Below, in pieces: positions 10,666 through 20,686 of a DNA stretch of 64,000 nt; the first letter of the stretch is position 1; every line of letters begins with the position of its first letter. The DNA is from Drosophila miranda (lineage: Eukaryota > Arthropoda > Insecta > Diptera > Drosophilidae): positions 23,551,718 through 23,615,717 of the forward strand of contig NC_046673.1 in NCBI RefSeq assembly GCF_003369915.1. The letters run 5' to 3'. The translations under genes and the position numbers were made by a program. The notes under the pieces were generated by a model. It made no database searches, had not been told where the DNA came from, and was given only the letters and a program-made list of their open reading frames with translations.

Positions 10666-10890
10666 TAGTACGGCATAGCGTCATATCTCCGACGACATAT
10701 CTCCGCCCAGTACATTTTGCCGGCGGAATTATGTCGCTTTTTTTCTGGCGGACTTATGTCGTTTGAAAGCGTCATATCTCCGCTCGGAGATATGACGTTT
10801 TGAGACGACATAGCTCCGCCGTGTCACAAACGACATATCTCCGCGCGGAGCTATGACGCTTAGAAGCGACATATATCCGCGCAGCGATTT
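10666..10890 (+). repeat. Array of direct and inverted CGTCATATCTCCG motifs
   Basis: About nine copies of variants of (C)GACATATCTCCGC and its inverse TATGACG/TATGTCG occur in 225 bp. The best pair forms a palindrome at 10770-10797 with two 13-bp perfect arms and a CT spacer. Repeated short motifs in both orientations are typical of subterminal regions of Mutator-like and foldback elements. The block sits 480 bp upstream of the Mutator-like transposase gene. I infer that it is that element's terminal region. Confidence 0.6.
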
Positions 10891-11368
10891 TGAGCAAATT
10901 ATGCCGATACACCATCAAAAAATACAAAAAAAAAAACAAAACAAAAGGAACAAATAAATTTGCAGTGGCTACGCAGCGCTCGACGACATGTTCTGACTGA
11001 TTTTCTGTCCCTCTCGCACATACTCTTTATCTTCAGCTGGTTACCTAACTGTAAATGCACCGTAAAAAATATTGTCTTAATTGAGCAAATATAGCTACTG
11101 CATAATTTATGAACAGCGTTTTTATTAGGAAGTTAATTTCATTAAACAAAAATTGTTAAAGAATGCCGTGTTGTATTTAATGTAATATAAACGTATTATT
11201 TAATATGTAATATGTAGATAATTTATTGTTTTTAAACATGTGCATAGAATAGAATGTTATAAAATATTTTTTTCTGTGCAATAGGCAAAGCGTGCGAGGC
11301 GCGCGCAAAAAATATGCCGCATTATTCTGCTGCATTCATTCCGATTCGGTTGCTCAGACAGTAAGAAC
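10891..11368 (+). other. 5' non-coding region of the Mutator-like element
   Basis: AT-rich sequence between the palindromic motif block and the transposase ATG. It contains an A-run at about 10927 and several TATA-like strings. No ORF or further motif could be supported. It should hold the transposase promoter. Confidence 0.4.
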
Positions 11369-11779
11369 ATGGACTACGAAAATATTAAATTTGAATTCAG
11401 AGAAGGAAGCCGAGCGGGCTGCTCGTTACTGTTGTTTTCATTATGCGAGCAACAAATTTATGTAAAAAACAAACAATTAAAACTAAGCGAAACCACATAC
11501 ATATGCCGGGTTAAACTCTGTAAAGCTAGAGTTTATTTAAGTGCAGACAAATCTAGAGTTTACTCAAATCCTGAATATGTTGTGCATAGCCATGGCCCTC
11601 AGAGTGATGAAATGGAAAAAATCAGTGCTCTTAGTGAAATAAAACTGAAGTGCGAAAATAATAGCAATTTCGACACCAAAAAAGTATTCAATGATGTTCT
11701 TGCTGAGTAAGTTAATATATTAATTAAAATTTTAATAATACATACTGCCTTGCTACATATGTATGTATGTATGTTTGTA

Positions 11780-12894
11780 CAGTGGCTCACAGCTTAAATG
11801 AACCAAAGCACGTTAAAAATTTAAAATTTTCATAACTTCTAAACCATCAAACTTACCAATGAAAATCAAATGACAAACAAAACGAACTTCTTATATTTTT
11901 TAACATTTTTCTAAGACGTTTTAAATAATAAATAACAAAAATACTGCCTTTTTCCACCCCACAGCTTATTTTGTTCAAAGAGAATTTGAACCAAATAGGC
12001 TGTGGGGGTGTTTTCTAGTGCGCATTTTGTTTTTTTCCTTTTTGCGGGGTAACGGAGAAGAATATCGAACTTTTTTTTTTTGGTTGGTAAGATAAGTAAA
12101 ATTAAAGACTATACAATACCAAGATGTTGCATGAGGAACAAATTCTTTTTCAATTTTTGTTTGACGCTTCATGGTACGGGCGCGCGGGGCTATTACTTGA
12201 ATTCTCTTTTACGCTACTCGGCTTCGTCAATGCCTCGGTCAGCGTCGAGTCGGTGTGTCTCGAGAGAAAGAATACAAAAACAAAATATGAATCGTCTGCG
12301 TGCCGAAACCGTGATCGCTGATGTCTTTGGCGCGGCACAGTGGGGACTCAGCCGAAATAGTAAAAAAAATTGTATGAGTGCTTTAGATAAATTTAATGTA
12401 CGCATCTAATAGAGAATTTTCCAATCGAATTTTCAAGATTGTTTTAGTTTAAAGTTTAACATTTTTTCAGTGTGCAAATATTTATTGAACTCATATTCAC
12501 TAACTAATTTAGCAAGCTGAGACGGCCATAGGTCCCACTGTGCCGCTCCAAAGACATCGGCGATCCGCGACCACCGATTCGACGGTGCTGAGGCTCGAGG
12601 GTCTAGAATTGCCGAACAGACGAAACCGATGGGCAGCGGGGTCGCGGTAGAGACGAAGTACAGTCGAAAAGGGAATTGAAACCCCGCGCGCTCCCTCGTG
12701 CCATTTGGGTTCTAATGTTAGGACCCGCCATAGAACAGCTTTTTGGTCGCTCATGCAACATCTTGGTATTGTATAGTCTTTGGTAAAATCTTAACAGAAT
12801 TGTATTACAATTTTTTTTATAGGACTGCTCAATTGATTTTTACAGGGGTTTGAAGTTTGAAAAGTGCTCTGGTTCATTTAAGCTGTGAGGCACA
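11780..12894. mobile_element. Miniature DNA transposon with about 30-bp TIRs, host of a nested element
   Basis: The left end CAGTGGCTCACAGC (11780 on) is matched by an inverted copy ending near 12894. The inner TIR parts (CTTAAATGAACCAAAGCAC against its inverse at 12864-12883) agree except at one base. The left end follows TA and the right end precedes ATA, as expected for Tc1/mariner-type TA insertion. After removing the nested element (12103-12782 plus one TSD) about 430 bp remain with no coding capacity. Confidence 0.7.
12103..12782. mobile_element. P-superfamily-like miniature element, copy 1
   Basis: This 680-bp element has TIRs starting AAAGACTATACAATACC; the inverted copy occupies about 12750-12782. 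The two ends keep looser similarity for roughly 150 bp further in. It is flanked by a perfect 7-bp target duplication, GTAAAAT (12096-12102 and 12783-12789). A 7-bp duplication, long TIRs and a CA-type start (clear in copy 2) fit the P superfamily, such as the 1360/Hoppel and Galileo types. There is no transposase, so it is non-autonomous. It inserted into the miniature element at 11780-12894. Confidence 0.8.
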
Positions 12895-13335
12895 TACATA
12901 TGTATGTACATATGTATGTACATATGTACATATATACTTCAGCGGTCGGCACGCACACATTACATTGCGTTTGTGTGCGTTGACAGAAGTCAAACTAAAA
13001 CAAAAAGTATTATTGTGTTGCTGCCGACCACTGTTACAAACGCGTTGTGCCGGGTCGCAGTTTGACATGATCGTTCATGTTCTATTACGTGATCCGTTGT
13101 TTCTTGCGAATCATGCCCCTTTAAGTCCGTTTGCGAGACTTTGGTCGTCGCTCGGTTTTTGACCGGTAAATGCTCGTTTCGAAGTCCGTCTGCGCGCATT
13201 GGCCGTGCCGTCCCCTGATGTACATACATACATATGTATGTACATAGGTGTACATGTGTGTACATACATATGTGCATGCGAGCAGACAAGAAATGCACAC
13301 AGACTGATGTATTATTTTTCTATTCAATTAATTAG
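12895..13335 (+). other. Rest of intron 1 of the MULE gene with ATGT microsatellites
   Basis: Two ACATATGTATGT-type microsatellite tracts lie at about 12895-12935 and 13220-13275, with about 280 bp of mixed sequence between them. I see no other feature. The acceptor ATTAG at 13331-13335 closes the intron. Confidence 0.5.
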
Positions 13336-14581
13336 GAAAACAAAAGGTGAAGCGGAGATTGAAATAAATTATGACTCTGTCAAACGCACTTTGCAAAGAA
13401 AAAGACAGCCTTTCTTGCCAAAGCCTCCATCTTCTGCAGAGAATGTTCTGGAAGCTTTTCAAGACGAAAATATTATGAACCGTTTTGGAATAACCAAGGG
13501 AAATACTGCAAATCAGTTCTATAAAAAAGTGTACGCATCGAGCTCGTTTGCTTATTGCATATTTTCATCAGACAAGGTAATCACCTTGATGCAAGCCAAC
13601 ATTCCGGAGCATAATAGGCATTATTTAATTGATGCTACATTTTAAAGTGTGCCCTTTTGGAGATTTTAAGCAACTTTTAATAATTTATATTAAATATTTG
13701 CAGAAGGTAAATTTCTTCTTATGCTACACTTTATTTACTAACTCTAATCAAAAATTTTTTGTAATTAGATAACCCCTTTTGTTTTTGTTTTGATGACTCG
13801 CAAAACGGAGCTGTGTTATCAGCACTTATTCACATATATAGACTCGAACATTTGCTGCCTTAAAGGAGCATCCTTTATATCAGATTACGAAAAGGCAATG
13901 CGTAACGCGTTAAAAGGTCTGCATCCCAACATGAATTTTTACGCCTGTTGGTTTCATTTTACTCAAGCATGCAAGAAAAATGCCAAGCAATCGAGTGGTT
14001 TTGAAAATACGCTGAAATGCAATAAGAAAGCTTACATGCTATTTATGAAATTTTTGCACTTGCCGCTTTTACCAGAAAGCAAAATTGTCGAAGCATTTAA
14101 CCTTCTAAAAGGCGAAGCAATAAACTTAAATAAGAAGCTGTTTTCTCCATTTTTAAAATATTTTAATAGACAGTGGCTTAAAAAGGTATATTTTATTTAT
14201 TGTTTAATAATTGAGTTGTATTTTACTTATCAATTTTTAACCCTAATTTTATAGGAGGGACCAAAAAGCATATCCGTGTTTAAGAGGTCAACTAGAACCA
14301 CGAGCTCAGTAGAAGCTTATAATTTGAATTTGGGAAATAAAATTCGAGCAAATGGGCACTTTTGTAAATTTGTTCAATGTCTTATTGATGCAGAAAATGA
14401 AAAAAGTCGCGAGTTTGCTTTACTCTTTCAAAATGGTGGTAATGGAAATCAGACACAGAAGAAGAAATTACGTGTAAGTTGAATAAATTTTAAGTTAATC
14501 GTTCAAAATAATATGTTAGCTTAATTATTTTTGTTCTCAGGATCGCTCAAAAAAAATAATGGACAAAATGGATCTTTTTTA

Positions 14582-14848
14582 AAGTTGGTCAGCTGGCAGC
14601 AGCTGGCGAACTCTGATCAATACCATGACATGTTCATTCTGATGCGCTCGTTTTTCCTCGTCATAAATATGTGGATTAATCGTCACGAGTTTCTCGAAAG
14701 TGATCTTGGAGAGAAAATGCGCACATACTTCCTAACCGTGTGCAAGGTATTGTGTAAAAAAACCGACATCGAATCAGACTTTGCCATGACGCTGGAGCGA
14801 TTCATTGCCCTCTGCGTTGTACGTGCAGCAAGGATACATGAACCCTAA
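14582..14848 (+). pseudogene. Amplified retrogene, copy 3 (last 88 codons only)
   Basis: The copy begins at K192 (AAG TTG GTC) immediately after the MULE transposase end and continues unaltered to IHEP and the stop. The breakpoint has the short overlap AAAG. A chimeric frame starting near 14531 reads from MULE intron and exon sequence into this fragment, but it has no sign of being a gene. The 3' UTR, AATAAA and poly(A) follow as usual. Confidence 0.8.
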
Positions 14849-16034
14849 TGGTCCCTAATGCTAAGAGATTACCATAAGTGTATTTTTTTTTCCATATCGG
14901 TCGGTCCATATGGAGAATATTCAAGGGGCTGAGTACCAATCCAGCTGCAGATGCATCCGCAATAAATGTTTTTATAAAGTTAAAAAAAAAAAAAATTAAA
15001 AAAAAAAAAAAATAATTTTTCTTCAACATTTGTATACCCGATACTCAAAATGAGTATGGGGAAATATTAGATTTTTGGTGAAAATGGATGTGTGTAACAT
15101 CCAGAAAGAATCGTTTCCGACCCCATAGCCGAATTTCCCGAAGGGATTGCGTGCGACTACCATGAGAAAATCGATCGCTCTAAATATTATACCAACACTA
15201 TGGTCAAGCGTTGGGGAGGTGCTGGCAAAAACAAATCTTTCGAATAAATCGCTCTATTTTCCATTGGAATTTTAAGTCTACCGTGGTCAAATGCCGTGAT
15301 TGAACGGGTATTCAGTCAAATGAATATCGTTAAGATCAAACTTAATATTAAATATATGGTTTGTTTTAGAAATATTTACTTGTTTGATGTATACGACTAG
15401 AATTCTTTTGAAATTTAACGAATATGGATTGCGCTGTCATACCAAATGTTGCCACAACCACCAATCACCGGGAAATATTTAAATTCAACACGTTCCAGCG
15501 ATAAATATACCGATTCGAGTAATAGCGAATTAGATGAAATAATAACACAATTATAAATCTATATATCTATTTGTAGCTTGTTCTAGCTTGTATTTTTGTA
15601 AGATATAGCATATTTTGACGCTCAGAATCTGGAATCACTGTCCCAGAGACCACAGTGTTCCGGAGGGGCCCTTAATAACGATGCAGAATTCACCAGCCTG
15701 GGTGGCGGCTGCCGCCGTCGCAACCGCCGCAACCCTTCCAGGTAACACGCGCAGCGCGGATGCTAAAAACGGAAAATCAGGAGCCCGTGATTCAAAACAA
15801 CCGCACTTGAAAACGCTCAACTCTGTCCAACAACGCCTTGCGCCCTGAAATCGTATGCAAAATTCAATTTTGTTTTGGAGAAAGAAGAGCATGAAGATGG
15901 AAGAGAGAAAGTTGAACTAAAAGACCATCCTATACCCCCCAAGTAGATGCAAATTGTTAATGCATTTTATACCCCCCTAAAGGTGTTACGTTTCATTGAA
16001 AAAGTTAATTAAATTTCGGTTTTTATTTGTATTT
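14849..16034 (+). repeat. Array unit: 3' UTR, poly(A), hAT remnant, LINE end, VNTR, module B
   Basis: The poly(A) is at about 14982-15013 and the hAT remnant at about 15065-15400. The LINE ORF1 end SGITVPETTVFRRGP-stop is at about 15628-15673, with a short 9-bp VNTR after it. Module B, marked by CCTTCCAGGTAACACG and ending in a T-rich stretch, replaces module A. A 77-codon ORF (15615-15848) spans LINE end and module B and repeats in every B unit; I do not regard it as a gene. Confidence 0.65.
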
Positions 16035-16184
16035 TTGTGATTTTTTTGTTTGTTTCTCGAATGTTTTCTGTAATTCTAATTTTTCTTGTGACGGCAAGGT
16101 ATGTATATGTGTGTGCATACCTTGCCGTCACAAGAAAAATTAGAATTACAGAAAACATTCGAGAAACAAACAAAAAAATCACAA
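16035..16184. repeat. Perfect palindrome with 69-bp arms
   Basis: The arms are 16035-16103 and 16116-16184, separated by TATATGTGTGTG. The left arm is the normal end of module B, and the right arm is its exact reverse complement. Other B units have only the short inner hairpin (ACGGCAAGGTATG and its inverse). This marks a local inverted duplication next to the LINE insertion. Confidence 0.85.
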
Positions 16185-16684
16185 TGTTTTTTTTTTTTCT
16201 TTTTTTTTTTTTCCATGGATACGCCACGGCGGGTGAGAATCTCTAAGAGACGCGACCGGCCCGTACCAGTCAACGAACTGGACTACCCCTTCGGGGCTTC
16301 CCAGCTAAACTCACCACCACGCACAGCTGCACACCTCATTCCCCGCGGGATCACCGCAAAGTATTACTTCGCGGGGATGGGTTGCCTACGTTAGGCACTC
16401 TCCTCTACGCGTCGCTCCCTTTCTCATCTTCTCAGATCGCTCTGGATGGCTATTAGGGTGTTGCTAACGCGCTGCCAGTTCTCGTCGGACTCCGTCATGA
16501 ACGCCATTAGCTCCTCTGGTCGTGGGAAATACTCTGCACTTGAGCGGTACCTCGTGCAGTGGTAGATCACATGCTCCGGATCCTCGCTCTCATTCGAACA
16601 CTCAGGACACTCGGGAGTATCCTCGTGTTTGAACCTATGTAGATACTTCCTGTATCCTCCGTGACCCGTCAGGAATTGGGTGAG
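16185..16684 (-). mobile_element. 3' end of a jockey/R1-type LINE, minus strand
   Basis: On the - strand the sequence reads FLTGHGGYRKYLHRF at the right, then a C-P-E-C ... E-H-V-I-Y-H-C pattern, the C-terminal zinc-binding block of ORF2 in jockey/I/R1-clade LINEs. A stop follows near 16428. About 210 bp of 3' UTR and an A-rich tail (T-run at about 16186-16212 on +) come after. It is 5'-truncated at about 16684, where DNA-transposon sequence begins. Confidence 0.75.
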
Positions 16685-17306
16685 TATTATTATTATCAGG
16701 TAAGTGCAGTTTTTAAATAATTAATAATATGTGTTGTACGCGTGTTAAATAAAAAATTATTTCAGCGGCGGTGAAGATGAAAATACCCGACGAGCCAGCA
16801 GAAAAAGTGATTCGGAAGGCTATTCACAACATTAAGAATAGTCATTTTCAGAAGACCTCAAGAGAAAAAAAATACAAAGCAGACAATAATGAATAATAAT
16901 AAATAAAAATAATTGGAAAAATAAACAATTACAATGTATTACTTTTTATATTAAATGCATGATTTTTCGTGAAAAATCATCACTTATTAAGTGCATGATA
17001 TTTAGGTAAAAATCATCACCTATAAAATGCATGATTTTTAGGTAAAAATCATCGCTTATTATGTGCATGATCTTTAGGCAAAAATCATGCATTTAATAAG
17101 CGATGATTTAAGCCAAAAAATCATCACTTATAAAATGCATGATTTTTCGGCAATGCTCGATGACAATGTCATCGATTATGCCCTAGGACATCTCCATGTT
17201 AATGTCATCAGCTCAGCGTATGGCCGGTCATCGACTATGTCATCGGTAGTGACGCGGTCATCGACGTGTCAGCAGCTGAGTCATTAATGACCCGTACTAC
17301 AGGGCG
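16685..17306 (+). mobile_element. Right-hand part of an unclassified DNA transposon
   Basis: The segment overlaps 23555-23985 in sequence. It has a donor at CAG/GTAAGT near 16698, an acceptor at TTTCAG near 16765, and a short frame starting MKIPDEPAEKV and ending KADNNE. Several inverted and direct copies of TGCATGATTTTT follow (16958-17150), then repeated GTCATCG motifs. It ends GTACTACAGGG at 17306, the inverse of the left end at 23275 except for one base. The right flank is array module sequence. No transposase is recognisable. Confidence 0.6.
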
Positions 17307-17653
17307 GCTATGGGCAGCACACATACATATATATGTACTAGAGATGGGCAAGGACTGAAATAGTTTGGCACGACTCATCGTGGCACTGAAGTAAAAAGTT
17401 CCAGCACGCACTAACCCGCACCGTTAAAATATTCAAAGCACGGTTCAACACGTTTTTCATGATTTATTTGAACACATGTATGTCCGCTCATTATATTCAT
17501 ATATATTTTTTATTAAACAAAATAAGCATATAAAGCATTAAAATAAAATGATAGTACTGATATATAAATATTTAAATTTTATGCAGCCATTAATCCTTCT
17601 TCTGCTGCGTTTGTTTTGTTTACAAGGGGAGGCGCGCTTTATACAATTTTACA
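17307..17653 (+). repeat. Distal part of the upstream module and retrocopy 5' UTR
   Basis: Array sequence from CGGCTATGGGCAGC to the AT-rich stretch, then the retrocopy 5' UTR starting after CAGCCATTAAT at about 17594. Modules A and B are both cut away here by the DNA transposon. Confidence 0.65.
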
Positions 17654-18209
17654 ATGAATCCGACGGAATTACTTGATTCTTCCATTGAATCAGACGAGGA
17701 TAAGATTCGAAAGAGCTACGATCATGAGGACTTGAAAACATTCCTGGCCAAATCGACTATAAAGGATTACTTTCAACGTGCACTGCAAATATCAGATTGC
17801 TATCAGCTGCTAAGCTATTTGCAGGCGACTTTGTCCAGATATGTTTGTCCTGGCCCTGCTTCTGACCATCTTGAGCAGATACACCAAAGTCCCAGCAAGA
17901 CTGCAAATGACTGGAAATGCGCGTAATGCATTCGAAATGGCAAAGTTGGTCAGCTGGCAGCAGCTGGCGAACTCTGATCAATACCATGACATGTTCATTC
18001 TGATGCGCTCGTTTTTCCTCGTCATAAATATGTGGATTAATCGTCACGAGTTTCTCGAAAGTGATCTTGGAGAGAAAATGCGCACATACTTCCTAACCGT
18101 GTGCAAGGTATTGTGTAAAAAAACCGACATCGAATCAGACTTTGCCATGACGCTGGAGCGATTCATTGCCCTCTGCGTTGTACGTGCAGCAAGGATACAT
18201 GAACCCTAA
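17654..18209 (+). pseudogene. Amplified retrogene, copy 4 (284-bp internal deletion)
   Basis: Residues 1-64 are intact. A 284-bp deletion then joins the codon for V64 to the sequence around A160, with a shared G at the joint. The length is not a multiple of three, so translation continues 26 codons in a foreign frame and stops at 17926. The distal part is preserved in frame from about 17862 to the normal stop. Confidence 0.8.
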
Positions 18210-19848
18210 TGGTCCCTAATGCTAAGAGATTACCATAAGTGTATTTTTTTTTATTTGTCGGTCCATATGGAGAATATCCAAGGGGCTGAGTACCAATCCA
18301 GCTGCAGATGCATCCGCAATAAATGTTTTTATAAAGTTAAAAAAAATAATAATAATTTTTCTTCAACATTTGTATACCCGATACTCAAAATGAGTATGGG
18401 GAAATATTAGATTTTTGGTGAAAATGGATGTGTGTAACATCCAGAAGGAATCGTTTCCGACCCCATAGCCGAATTTCCCGAAGGGATTGCGTGCGACTAC
18501 CATGAGAAAATCGATCGCTCTAAATATTATACCAACACTATGGTCAAGCGTTGGGGAGGTGCTGGCAAAAACAAATCTTTCGAATAAATCGCTCTATTTT
18601 CCATTGGAATTTTAAGTCTACCGTGGTCAAATGCCGTGATTGAACGGGTATTCAGTCAAATGAATATCGTTAAGATCAAACTTAATATTAAATATATGGT
18701 TTGTTTTAGAAATATTTACTTGTTTGATGTATACGACTAGAATTCTTTTGAAATTTAACGAATATGGATTGCGCTGTCATACCAAATGTTGCCACAACCA
18801 CCAATCACCGGGAAATATTTAAATTCAACACGTTCCAGCGATAAATATACCGATTCGAGTAATAGCGAATTAGATGAAATAATAACACAATTAGAAATCT
18901 ATATATCTATTTGTAGCTTGTTCTAGCTTGTATTTTTGTAAGATATAGCATATTTTGACGCTCAGAATCTGGAATCACTGTCCCAGAGACCACAGTGTTC
19001 CGGAGGGGCCCTTAATAACGATGCAGAATTCACCAGCCTGGGTGGCGGCTGCCGCCGTCGCAACCGCCGCAACCCTTCCAGGTAACACGCGCAGCGCGGA
19101 TGCTAAAAACGGAAAATCAGGAGCCCGTGATTCAAAACAACCGCACTTGAAAACGCTCAACTCTGTCCAACAACGCCTTGCGCCCTGAAATCGTATGCAA
19201 AATTCAATTTTGTTTTGGAGAAAGAAGAGCATGAAGATGGAAGAGAGAAAGTTGAACTAAAAGACCATCCTATACCCCCCAAGTAGATGCAAATTGTTAA
19301 TGCATTTTATACCCCCCTAAAGGTGTTACGTTTCATTGAAAAAGTTAATTAAATTTCGGTTTTTATTTGTATTTTTTTGATTTTTTTGTTTGTTTCTCGA
19401 ATGTTTTCTGTAATTCTAATTTTTCTTGTGACGGCAAGGTATGCACACACATATACATACCTTGCCGTAATGTATGTATATGTGTGTGTGTATGGGAATG
19501 GGCTATGGGCAGCACACATACATATATATGTACTAGAGATGGGCAAGGACTGAAATAGTTTGGCACGACTCATCGTGGCACTGAAGTAAAAAGTTCCAGC
19601 ACGCACTAACCCGCACCGTTAAAATATTCAAAGCACGGTTCAACAGGTTTTTCATGATTTATTTGAACACATGTATGTCCGCTCATTATATTCATATATA
19701 TTTTTTATTAAACAAAATAAGCATATAAAGCATTAAAATAAAATGATTTTACTGATATATAAATATTTAAATTTTATGCAGCCATTAATCCTTCTTCTGC
19801 TGCGTTTGTTTTGTTTACAAGGGGAGGCGCGCTTTATACAATTTTACA
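18210..19848 (+). repeat. Array unit with module B between copies 4 and 5
   Basis: 3' UTR and A-rich tail to about 18355; hAT remnant at about 18410-18740; LINE end and short VNTR at 18963-19075; module B at 19075-19470 with the inner hairpin at about 19430-19470; then the common distal segment and the 5' UTR at 19789-19848. Confidence 0.65.
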
Positions 19849-20686
19849 ATGAATCCGACGGAATTACTTGATTCTTCCATTGAATCAGACGAGGATAAGA
19901 TTCGAAAGAGCTACGATCATGAGGACTTGAAAACATTCCTGGCCAAATCGACTATAAAGGATTACTTTCAACGTGCACTGCAAATATCAGATTGCTATCA
20001 GCTGCTAAGCTATTTGCAGGCGACTTTGTCCAGATATGTTTGGGCAGATTTTGATCTGGAAGAGAAGCTTGATTTATATATTCTGGCCATAATGATGATG
20101 ACATACGAACAGGATAATTTTATAGTCATTAATAAACGCTTCACGCTGTTAGATACTGTCTCCAATTTAGAATCTATTCTTTATCCAGACCAGATTGAAT
20201 TTATTGCCAATGGCTTGTATAAGAACTTTGTGCAAGGCGTGGGAGCCAAGCGTTTGGAATATTTCTTGAATATGCAGGCGGCCTTTCCCCGTTTAATGCT
20301 CTCATCTGGATCTGGCAGTGACATTGCCCTGGCCCTGCTTCTGACCATCTTGAGCAGATACACCAAAGTCCCAGCAAGACTGCAAATGACTGGAAATGCG
20401 CGTAATGCATTCGAAATGGCAAAGTTGGTCAGCTGGCAGCAGCTGGCGAACTCTGATCAATACCATGACATGTTCATTCTGATGCGCTAGTTTTTCCTCG
20501 TCATAAATATGTGGATTAATCGTCACGAGTTTCTCGAAAGTGATCTTGGAGAGAAAATGCGCACATACTTCCTAACCGTGTGCAAGGTATTGTGTAAAAA
20601 AACCGACATCGAATCAGACTTTGCCATGACGCTGGAGCGATTCATTGCCCTCTGCGTTGTACGTGCAGCAAGGATACATGAACCCT
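19849..20686 (+). pseudogene. Amplified retrogene, copy 5 (premature stop at codon 214)
   Basis: The copy is nearly full length and otherwise well preserved, with changes V108E and N138Y. The serine codon 214 has become TAG (20488-20490), ending the product after LMR at 213 residues. A single-base change makes it the least damaged of the broken copies. Its upstream module is type B, so it lacks the TATA-containing segment of type A. Confidence 0.8.

Larger units (their letters stand above)
11369..14582 (+). pseudogene. Mutator-like (MULE) transposase with FLYWCH-type zinc finger, five exons
   Basis: The exons I infer are 11369-11706, 13336-13706, 13769-14185, 14255-14473 and 14541-14582; all introns are GT-AG and all phases agree. 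Exon 1 carries a FLYWCH-like finger (CRVKLCKARVY with the later H-S-H). Exon 2 ends with the first catalytic region LIDATF. Exon 3 has the second, FISDYEKAM, and the CWFH zinc motif of MULE transposases. One extra T at about 13642-13645 shifts the frame right after LIDATF, so this copy is probably dead; otherwise about 461 codons are open. The TAA at 14580-14582 coincides with the junction to a retrogene fragment, so the true C-terminus may be lost. Intron 1 is swollen by nested miniature elements. Confidence 0.75.

Noticed and set aside
12214-12754. Several 60-110-codon ORFs in the miniature element
   Set aside because: They fall in the related inverted ends of a non-autonomous element and are not shared with copy 2 as open frames.
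15615-15848. 77-codon ORF MTLRIWNHC repeated in B units
   Set aside because: It joins LINE ORF1 end, VNTR and module B across unrelated sequence and varies with VNTR length.
16958-17150. Regular repeats resembling a CRISPR array
   Set aside because: The TGCATGATTTTT repeats alternate in orientation, have no unique spacers and lie in a eukaryotic transposon.
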